Origin: Caballeronia telluris
GTDB lineage: Bacteria > Pseudomonadota > Gammaproteobacteria > Burkholderiales > Burkholderiaceae
Reading direction: 5' to 3'
Length of the DNA stretch: 64,000 bases
NCBI RefSeq assembly: GCF_001544495.1
Contig: NZ_FCNZ02000024.1
Location: forward strand, 28,187 to 92,186
Positions 57,895-64,000 of the stretch are shown here, piece by piece (the first letter of the stretch is position 1; each line of letters starts with the position of its first letter). The notes under the pieces were generated by a model. That model was given only the letters and a program-made list of their open reading frames with translations. It was not told the DNA's origin and did not search any database. Position numbers and translations under genes: made by a program.

Positions 57895-60375
57895 ATGGCA
57901 AAGACTACGAGCGGCAAAAAAGCGACGGGACAGGGCTCGAACGAGCCGGAACGGGCAGCGGCACACAAGGAGTCAGCTTCTCTCGCGGGCGTGTCGCCAG
58001 CCGGCGCGCACCAGGCGCCGAACTCGAAAAAGAAGGCGCTGGCTGAATCGACTGCGAAGAAGGCATCGGCGACAGCGGTCAAGCCCGTGCGCACACCGGA
58101 GAAAGCGCCCGACGGGGCCGAAACGCTCGCAGCCGAACAGACGGGCAGAAGGGTCGCGGCTGTTATGGAGGGTAGGAACGAGGGCCGAAGTCCGCCAGTA
58201 CGCGAGGGCCCCCGCGACAACCCGGGACATGGCACGCAGGACGAAGCAGCGCGCGTACATTCAGTATCCACGGTTCCATCGGCTGCCGTCCAGCAGCCGC
58301 GAGTCGAGACTAAAGCCGGCACGGCGAATTCCATGACGAAAAAGCTGAACGAAGTACCCGTCGAAGACGACGCAACGCAAAACGCAGAGCCTGCGGGTGT
58401 CGCGGCTCCGTCGGCGAAGGTGAAGGCACGTGATCGGCGCGCGAAGGAAAAAGCGCTGCTGAAGGACGCGTTTGCCTCGGCGGCGCCCGGCACGCTCGAA
58501 GAGCTGGAGGAGCGGCGCGCGAAACTGCGCGCGCTCATCAAGCTCGGCAAGGAGCGCGGCTATCTGACGTACGCGGAAATCAACGATCACCTGCCCGACA
58601 ACTTCACGGAAACGGAAGCGATCGAAGGGATCATCAGCACGTTCAACGACATGGGCGTGGCCGTCTACGAACAGGCGCCGGATGCGGAAACGCTGCTCCT
58701 GAACGACAACGCGCCCGCCGCTTCTTCCGACGACGAAGTCGAGGAAGAAGCCGAAGTCGCGCTGTCCACCGTCGATTCCGAATTCGGCCGCACGACCGAC
58801 CCGGTCCGCATGTACATGCGTGAAATGGGCACGGTCGAGCTGCTCACGCGCGAAGGCGAAATCGAGATCGCGAAGCGGATCGAAGACGGCCTGAAGCACA
58901 TGGTCATGGCGATCTCCGCCTGCCCGACCACCATCGCGGACATCCTCGCGATGGCCGAGCGCGTTCAGAACGAAGAGACGCGCGTCGACGAACTGGTCGA
59001 CGGCCTGATCGATCCGAACGCCGAGGACGCCGACGGTTTCTCCGAGCAGGAAGCGGAAGCGATCGAAAGCGAAGACGAGCAAGAGGAAGCGGAAGAGAGC
59101 GACGACGAGGAAGAAGAGGACGAAAGCACCGCGCAGGCGAATGCGAACGCCGCTCAGCTCGAAGCGCTCAAGCGCGCGTCGCTGGAGAAGTTTTCGCTCA
59201 TCAGCGAATGGTTTGACAAAATGCGCCGCGCCTACGAGAAGGAAGGCTACAAGTCGAAGGCGTATTTGAAGGCGCAGGAAGCCATCCAGACCGAACTGAT
59301 GTCGATCCGCTTCACCGCGCGTACCGTCGAGCGCCTGTGCGACACGCTGCGCGCGCAGGTGGACGAGGTGCGTCAGGTCGAGCGCCAGATCCTGCACACG
59401 GTCGTCGACAAGTGCGGCATGCCGCGTGCCGAATTCATCACGCGCTTCCCGGGCAACGAGACGGACCTCGACTGGTCGGAGAAAGTCGTCGCCGAAGGTC
59501 ACGGCTACAGCGCGATCCTCGAACGCAACATTCCCGCGATCCGCGAGCAGCAGCAGCGTCTGCTCGACTTGCAGGCGCGCGTCGTGTTGCCGCTCAAGGA
59601 CCTGAAGGAAACCAATCGCCAGATGGCAGCGGGCGAACTGAAAGCGCGTCAGGCGAAGCGCGAAATGACGGAAGCGAACCTGCGGCTCGTGATTTCCATC
59701 GCGAAGAAGTACACGAACCGCGGCCTGCAGTTCCTCGACCTGATCCAGGAAGGCAACATCGGCCTGATGAAGGCGGTGGACAAGTTCGAATATCGTCGCG
59801 GCTACAAGTTCTCGACTTACGCGACGTGGTGGATTCGTCAGGCCATCACGCGTTCGATCGCGGACCAGGCGCGCACCATCCGGATTCCGGTCCACATGAT
59901 CGAAACGATCAACAAGATGAACCGGATTTCGCGGCAGATCTTGCAGGAAACCGGTTTGGAACCCGATCCGGCTACGCTCGCCGAAAAGATGGAGATGCCG
60001 GAAGACAAGATCCGCAAGATCATGAAGATCGCGAAAGAGCCGATCTCGATGGAAACGCCGATCGGCGACGACGACGATTCGCATCTCGGCGACTTTATCG
60101 AGGACACGAACACGGTCGCCCCGGCCGACGCCGCATTGCACGCGAGCATGCGCGATGTCGTCAAGGACGTGCTCGATTCGCTGACGCCGCGCGAGGCGAA
60201 GGTGCTGCGCATGCGCTTCGGCATCGAAATGAGCACGGATCATACGCTCGAGGAAGTCGGCAAGCAGTTCGACGTCACGCGCGAACGGATTCGTCAGATC
60301 GAAGCGAAGGCGCTGCGCAAGCTTCGTCACCCGAGCCGCTCCGACAAGCTGAAGTCGTTCCTCGAAGGGAACTGA
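57895..60375 (+). CDS. rpoD: RNA polymerase primary sigma factor (sigma-70)
   Basis: Housekeeping sigma factor. The ATG at 57895 gives 826 aa, longer than E. coli RpoD (613). The extra length is an N-terminal low-complexity Ala/Lys/Ser/Pro-rich stretch of about 200 residues before region 1.1 (LRALIKLGKERGYLTYAEINDHLP), plus an acidic insert (ESDDEEEEDEST) in the nonconserved region. Core regions are intact: GDFIEDTNTVAP, NLRLVISIAKKYTNRGLQFLDLIQEGN (2.1-2.2), KFSTYATWWIRQAI (2.3-2.4) and TLEEVGKQFDVTRERIRQIE (4.2). An internal ATG at 58333 (MTKKLNEVPVED) could be the real start. Confidence 0.95.
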   Translation: MAKTTSGKKATGQGSNEPERAAAHKESASLAGVSPAGAHQAPNSKKKALAESTAKKASATAVKPVRTPEKAPDGAETLAAEQTGRRVAAVMEGRNEGRSPPVREGPRDNPGHGTQDEAARVHSVSTVPSAAVQQPRVETKAGTANSMTKKLNEVPVEDDATQNAEPAGVAAPSAKVKARDRRAKEKALLKDAFASAAPGTLEELEERRAKLRALIKLGKERGYLTYAEINDHLPDNFTETEAIEGIISTFNDMGVAVYEQAPDAETLLLNDNAPAASSDDEVEEEAEVALSTVDSEFGRTTDPVRMYMREMGTVELLTREGEIEIAKRIEDGLKHMVMAISACPTTIADILAMAERVQNEETRVDELVDGLIDPNAEDADGFSEQEAEAIESEDEQEEAEESDDEEEEDESTAQANANAAQLEALKRASLEKFSLISEWFDKMRRAYEKEGYKSKAYLKAQEAIQTELMSIRFTARTVERLCDTLRAQVDEVRQVERQILHTVVDKCGMPRAEFITRFPGNETDLDWSEKVVAEGHGYSAILERNIPAIREQQQRLLDLQARVVLPLKDLKETNRQMAAGELKARQAKREMTEANLRLVISIAKKYTNRGLQFLDLIQEGNIGLMKAVDKFEYRRGYKFSTYATWWIRQAITRSIADQARTIRIPVHMIETINKMNRISRQILQETGLEPDPATLAEKMEMPEDKIRKIMKIAKEPISMETPIGDDDDSHLGDFIEDTNTVAPADAALHASMRDVVKDVLDSLTPREAKVLRMRFGIEMSTDHTLEEVGKQFDVTRERIRQIEAKALRKLRHPSRSDKLKSFLEGN

Positions 60376-60452
60376 CCGGCTCTTGTCTTGCGAGGCGTTG
60401 TGAGGCAAACTCGCAACCCTCGCAGAACAAGCGCAATGTTCCGATGTATCGA

Positions 60453-60478
60453 AAAGCGCCGCCCGGCGCTTTATTTTT
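60453..60478 (+). terminator. rpoD terminator
   Basis: Perfect 8-bp stem AAAGCGCC/GGCGCTTT with GCCC loop followed by ATTTTT, 78 bp after the rpoD stop. Confidence 0.9.
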
Positions 60479-60496
60479 GCCCCTTGCTCATTAAAA

Positions 60497-60573
60497 GGGC
60501 CGGAAGCTTAATTGGTATAAGCTGTCGACTCATAATCGACCGATAGTGGGTTCGAGTCCCACCCGGCCCACCA
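60497..60573 (+). tRNA. tRNA with CAU anticodon, probably tRNA-Ile2 (lysidine-modified)
   Basis: 77-nt cloverleaf: acceptor GGGCCGG/CCGGCCC, D arm, anticodon stem GTCGA/TCGAC with loop CTCATAA, T arm GTGGG-TTCGAGT-CCCAC and an encoded CCA end. The CAU anticodon could be Met or Ile2. C4-G69 and C5-G68 in the acceptor, which are TilS determinants in E. coli, favour Ile2 reading AUA after lysidine modification. It lies alone between the rpoD terminator and the aldehyde dehydrogenase gene. Confidence 0.92.
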
Positions 60574-60695
60574 GCTCGTCTCGCTCCTGTACTCCTCTTG
60601 CGCGCCCGCGCCTGTGCGCCTCTGTTTTCGGCGATACGCTTAGAATCGACGAAAGGGCCACGAAAGCCCCCTACGCATCAAAAGGAGCGAGACAC

Positions 60696-62147
60696 ATGGA
60701 CAACACACCGAATCTGAAGCGCTACGAGTTGCTGATCGGCGGCGAATCCGTGCCGCCGAGCGGTGGCACCTATTCGACCGACCTCGACCCCGCCACCGAA
60801 ACGCCGATCGCGCAGGTCGCGCAGGGCACCGCGGCCGACGTCGACCGCGCCGTGCTGGCCGCCCGCGCGGCGCTTAAACCGTGGAACGCCATCCGCGCCG
60901 CCGAGCGCGGCCGCATTCTGATGCGTTTCGCCGAACTGCTGCGGCAGAACCAGGAAGAACTCGCGGCCGTCGAGAGTCTCGACTGTGGCAAGCCGATCGC
61001 GGGCGTGCTGCGCCAGGACGTGCCCGCCGCTATCGACACCGTCGCGTACTACGCCGGCTGGTGCGACAAGATCAACGGACAGGTCGTGCCCGCGCGCCCG
61101 GACGCGCTCACATACACCGTGCGCGAGCCGGTCGGCGTGGTCGCGGCGATCGTGCCGTGGAATTTCCCGCTGATGATCGGCATGTGGAAGATCGCGCCCG
61201 CGCTCGCCTGCGGCTGCACGCTGATCGTGAAACCCGCGGAAATCACGCCGCTCTCGGCGCTGATGATCGGCCGGCTCGCGCTCGAAGCCGGCGTGCCGCC
61301 GGGCGTGCTCAATATCGTGACGGGCAAGGGATCGGTGGTCGGCGATGCGCTCGTCGCGCATCCGGGCGTCGACAAAGTTACGTTCACCGGCTCGCCGTCG
61401 GTCGGACGCGGGATTCTGCAAGGCGCCGCCGTCAACTTCAAGCGCGTGACGCTGGAACTCGGCGGCAAGTCGGCGAACGTGATTTTCGCCGACGCCAATC
61501 TCGACGCCGCCACCCGCGCCGCCGCGTCCGGCATCTTCTTCAACGCGGGTCAGGTGTGCTCCGCGGGCTCGCGCGTGCTGGTGCAGCGCGCGGTCTACGA
61601 CGACGTCGTCGAGCGGATCGCCGAGCGCGCGCGGGCGATCAAGCTCGGCGATCCGTCGAAGCGCGAGACCAACATGGGCCCGCTGATTTCCGCGAAACAG
61701 ATGCAGACCGTGCTGGATTACGTCGACATCGGCCGGGGCGAGGGCGCGTCGCTCGTGACCGGCGGCCAGCGCGTAGGCGAGCGCGGCTACTTCGTCCAGC
61801 CGACCGTGTTCGCGAACGTCGAGCACGAGATGCGCATCTCGCAGGAGGAAATCTTCGGTCCGGTGGTGAGCGTGATCCCGTTCGACGACGAAGCCGACGC
61901 GCTGCGCATCGCCAACGGCACGGCGTACAGCCTCGCGGCGGGCGTCTGGAGCGCGGATATCGGCCGCGTGCACCGGATGGCGGCGGAATTGAAGGCAGGG
62001 ACGGTGTGGGTGAACACCTACGGCTACACCGACGTGCGGCTGCCGTGGGGCGGCTCCGGCGATTCCGGCTTCGGGCGCGAGCATGGCGATGTCGCGATCG
62101 AAAACTTCACGGAGCCGAAGGCGGTCTGGGTGTCGCTCGCGCCCTGA
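60696..62147 (+). CDS. aldehyde dehydrogenase family protein
   Basis: NAD(P)-dependent oxidation of an aldehyde to an acid. ATG at 60696, AAGGAG 9 bases upstream; 483 aa. Conserved sites: VVAAIVPWNFPLMIGMWKIAPAL near 147-169, TLELGGKSANVIF with the general base Glu near 251, GQVCSAGSRV with the catalytic Cys near 285, and EEIFGPVVSV near 384. It resembles phenylacetaldehyde/betaine-aldehyde type ALDHs; the substrate is not predictable. It stands alone with a terminator directly after. Confidence 0.92.
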   Translation: MDNTPNLKRYELLIGGESVPPSGGTYSTDLDPATETPIAQVAQGTAADVDRAVLAARAALKPWNAIRAAERGRILMRFAELLRQNQEELAAVESLDCGKPIAGVLRQDVPAAIDTVAYYAGWCDKINGQVVPARPDALTYTVREPVGVVAAIVPWNFPLMIGMWKIAPALACGCTLIVKPAEITPLSALMIGRLALEAGVPPGVLNIVTGKGSVVGDALVAHPGVDKVTFTGSPSVGRGILQGAAVNFKRVTLELGGKSANVIFADANLDAATRAAASGIFFNAGQVCSAGSRVLVQRAVYDDVVERIAERARAIKLGDPSKRETNMGPLISAKQMQTVLDYVDIGRGEGASLVTGGQRVGERGYFVQPTVFANVEHEMRISQEEIFGPVVSVIPFDDEADALRIANGTAYSLAAGVWSADIGRVHRMAAELKAGTVWVNTYGYTDVRLPWGGSGDSGFGREHGDVAIENFTEPKAVWVSLAP

Positions 62148-62152
62148 CGAAG

Positions 62153-62174
62153 AAAGGCGGCCGAGGCCGCCTTT
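62153..62174. terminator. hairpin between convergent genes
   Basis: Perfect 10-bp stem AAAGGCGGCC with a two-base centre, followed by CC and TT, 6 bp past the aldehyde dehydrogenase stop and facing the convergent small gene. Confidence 0.75.
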
Positions 62175-62195
62175 CCTTCAACGCAACCGCGACGC

Positions 62196-62534
62196 TCAGG
62201 CATGCGCGGCAACTTCGTTGCGCGAGCGCCAGAGACGGGCGCGGCGCGCGCTGTCGTCGTTCTTGACGGTGTTCGCACGGCACGCTTCCAGCACGGCGTT
62301 CTTGCGCTCGACGATCGCCTGGCACAAGAAATCGGCGCTGTAGGCCGTCAGCAGATGCGGGCAATGCGATTCGATGTAATTCGCGATGCGGCCGTAGTCG
62401 CTTTCGACGGCAGCGAGCGAGCGGTAGGTATCGGCATCCCAGCGGAACATCAGGTCGAGTTCCTCGAAGGCGTTGTTGTACGCGCAGAGTTGCGCCTGGG
62501 TTTCGCGGTCGTCGCTGTGCGTTGCGTGGTTCAT
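62196..62534 (-). CDS. hypothetical protein, 112 aa
   Basis: Not recognised. ATG at 62534 with AGGAGA at good spacing. Soluble, mostly helical by composition, with aromatic and cysteine residues (LCAYNNAFEELDLMFRW, SHCPHLLTAYSADFLCQ) and a basic C-terminus (RRARLWRSRNEVAAHA). It lies between an aldehyde dehydrogenase and a LysR/oxalate-transport locus, 99 bp from the latter and on the same strand as the LysR gene. Nothing indicates a function. Confidence 0.75.
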   Translation of the reverse strand: MNHATHSDDRETQAQLCAYNNAFEELDLMFRWDADTYRSLAAVESDYGRIANYIESHCPHLLTAYSADFLCQAIVERKNAVLEACRANTVKNDDSARRARLWRSRNEVAAHA

Positions 62535-62633
62535 CGTCGTCTCCTGTTTTGGCCGTGAGGGGTTAGAAACAGGATAGGAACTTCAATCCATATACGACAG
62601 TTAAAGTTTTTTCGAATAACGATAAGAAAAACT

Positions 62634-63578
62634 TTATGAATTCGGCCTGCCGGTTTCTGCACCGATATGGGTGATCTCTTCGATCTGCGCGGCGCCTTCG
62701 TCGATCAGGAATTGCTTGAACGCGAGCGCGACCGGCGGCAGCCGTTTGTTGTTCCGGTGCACGATGAACCAGTTGAGCTTCACCGGAAATCCTTCGATGT
62801 CCAGCACGGCGAGCTTGCCGACCTGCAATTCCAGGCTGATCGTATGCGCGGAGAGAAAGCTGATGCCCATGCCCGCGATGACCGCCTGCTTGATCGTCTC
62901 GGTGCTGGTGATTTCCATCGCGATATTCAGCCGCGGCAGCCGGCCCGCGAAGCCTTCCTCCATCGAATTCCAGGTGTCCGAGCCCTTTTCGCGGACGATG
63001 AACGGTTCGTCGGCGAGCGCTTCGAGCGGAATGCGCGTCTTGCCGACGAGCGGATGATCCGGCGGCGCGACGATCACGTATGGATGCGGCGCGAACGACA
63101 CGTTCTCGGTGTCCATGTCTTTCGGCGGGCGGACCATGATCGCGAGATCGGTGAGATTGTCGGACAACTGATGCAGCAGTTCCTCGCGATTGTGGACCGC
63201 GAGGTTCAGCCGCACGTCGCTATTGCGCTGCGTGAAAGCGGCGAGCAGACGCGGGAAAAAATAGTCGCCGGCGCTGATGACCGCGACGTTCAGCGTGCCG
63301 CCCGAAATGCCTTTCAGGCGCGCCATGGCGTCGTCGGCTTCGCGGAACTGCTCCAGAATGGCCCGGCTGTAATGAAGCATTTCATTGCCAGCCGGCGTCA
63401 GATAGATTTTCTTGCCGAGCTGCTCGAAAAGCGGCAATCCAGCGTGCTCCTCCAGTTGCTTGACCTGCGTCGAAACCGCCGGCTGCGTCAGGTAAAGCTC
63501 CTCTGCGGCACGCGAAAAACTCAGTCGGCGCGCGACCGTTTCGAAGATTTTCAACTGCCGAAGCGTGGCATTGCGCAT
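62634..63578 (-). CDS. LysR-family transcriptional regulator (CbbR-like)
   Basis: 314-aa LTTR read from the ATG at 63578 (GGAGG about 11 bases upstream); a start at 63596 adds 6 residues. HTH in about 3-62 (LRQLKIFETVARRLSFSRAAEELYLTQPAVSTQVKQLEEHAG), effector domain from about 90. Sequence character is close to the CbbR/RbcR branch (DYFFPRLLAAFTQRNSDVRL). It diverges from a probable oxalate/formate antiporter gene across a 273-bp AT-rich region with TTATA-N11-TATAA, so it most likely regulates oxalate use; this is inference. Confidence 0.88.
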   Translation of the reverse strand: MRNATLRQLKIFETVARRLSFSRAAEELYLTQPAVSTQVKQLEEHAGLPLFEQLGKKIYLTPAGNEMLHYSRAILEQFREADDAMARLKGISGGTLNVAVISAGDYFFPRLLAAFTQRNSDVRLNLAVHNREELLHQLSDNLTDLAIMVRPPKDMDTENVSFAPHPYVIVAPPDHPLVGKTRIPLEALADEPFIVREKGSDTWNSMEEGFAGRLPRLNIAMEITSTETIKQAVIAGMGISFLSAHTISLELQVGKLAVLDIEGFPVKLNWFIVHRNNKRLPPVALAFKQFLIDEGAAQIEEITHIGAETGRPNS

Positions 63579-63614
63579 CACGGCGGAACCCTCCATCCAT
63601 TCACGATCGCTAAT

Positions 63615-63635
63615 TTATACAATAAATTTTTATAA
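63615..63635. promoter_or_regulatory. candidate LysR operator of the oxalate-transport locus
   Basis: TTATA-N11-TATAA, a T-N11-A-type LysR site, 37 bp upstream of the regulator. A second inverted repeat CACCGGC/GCCGGTG (63774-63780 with 63788-63794) lies 58 bp before the transporter ATG. Confidence 0.45.
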
Positions 63636-63851
63636 CTTTCCCTAATCGTTTTTCTCCTCCACGATGCTTTCACGCCCGGCAATTGTTGTAAGCCGTGCAA
63701 CATTCATGACGTGCGGCCGCCTGCCCGCGCCGCGTGGTTTGAGCATTTCCCCTGACAGACCGACCCGTTGCTGCACCGGCACAATACGCCGGTGAACCTG
63801 CACGACATCAAGCGCCGCACGAGCGCTACGACTTATAAATTGGAGACAGAC

Positions 63852-64000
63852 ATGGCAAACGCAGGCACAGTCACGTCCGGGCATCCGCTCGGCCGTCATT
63901 CCAACCGATGGGTTCAACTGGCGATCGGCATCATCTGCATGGGCCTGGTCGCGAATCTGCAATACGCGTGGACGCTCTTCGTCGTGCCGATGGATGCCAA
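63852..64000 (+). CDS. MFS transporter, probable oxalate/formate antiporter (N-terminus only)
   Basis: ATG at 63852 with GGAGA 7 bases upstream. The visible 49 residues read MANAGTVTSGHPLGRHSNR, then the first membrane helix WVQLAIGIICMGLVANLQYAW followed by TLFVVPMDA. The NLQYAWTLF segment is typical of OxlT-like oxalate/formate antiporters. The window ends inside helix 1-2, so the assignment rests on little sequence. Confidence 0.75.
   Translation, partial: MANAGTVTSGHPLGRHSNRWVQLAIGIICMGLVANLQYAWTLFVVPMDA

Noticed and set aside
58261..60408. 715-codon minus-strand open frame opposite rpoD
   Set aside because: Antisense shadow; it spans the exact extent of rpoD and has no family signature.

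Overview
The window is GC-rich and almost wholly coding. It reads as primary-chromosome DNA of a Burkholderiaceae beta-proteobacterium, most likely Caballeronia or Paraburkholderia. That placement rests on recalled family resemblance (BPSS1780-type membrane protein, DUF3563, DUF2782 beside thrB, two-Cys OhrR, long GlgE) and on core loci (polA, dxs, dnaG, rpoD); no database search was run.

Region 1 (1-17836, all minus strand) is an alpha-glucan/trehalose cluster, in transcription order glgA, glgE, a 600-bp near-palindrome, treS-maltokinase fusion, glgB, glgX, treZ, malQ (cut by the left edge). The genes form a loop: trehalose to maltose to maltose-1-phosphate (TreS-Mak), polymerisation (GlgE), branching (GlgB), debranching (GlgX), and return to trehalose (TreZ, probably with a TreY outside the window). 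MalQ and GlgA link it to malto-oligosaccharides and nucleotide sugars.

Region 2 (18168-31743) is mixed: DUF1345 membrane protein, a protein-phosphatase-like metallophosphoesterase, topoisomerase IB, a RES/Xre toxin-antitoxin pair with an operator inside its promoter, a 75-aa gene behind a consensus-like LexA box, a small exported basic protein, an SDR, DUF3309, a PiT phosphate transporter divergent from a CHAD protein, ModE, a PAP2 phosphatase, a PHB-depolymerase-type esterase and DUF3563.

Region 3 (31849-45369) holds ohr/ohrR, a BPSS1780-like protein, thrB, DUF2782, amn, a LOG-family gene and polA (divergent start codons one base apart), a type II NADH dehydrogenase, a Tat-exported dienelactone-hydrolase-like protein, a mercaptopyruvate-type sulfurtransferase and an orphan Rieske oxygenase.

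Region 4 (45689-55096) holds xseB-ispA-dxs (isoprenoid precursors), folE2, a LysR/MFS pair, a GST, tsaD and a BaiN-type flavoprotein.

Region 5 (55097-60573) is the macromolecular-synthesis block yqeY-dnaG-rpoD without the expected rpsU in front, followed by a strong terminator and a CAU tRNA best read as tRNA-Ile2. Region 6 (60696-64000) has an aldehyde dehydrogenase, a small unknown gene, and a LysR regulator divergent from the start of an oxalate/formate-antiporter-like MFS gene cut by the right edge. No rRNA, CRISPR array, prophage or intact insertion sequence was seen.
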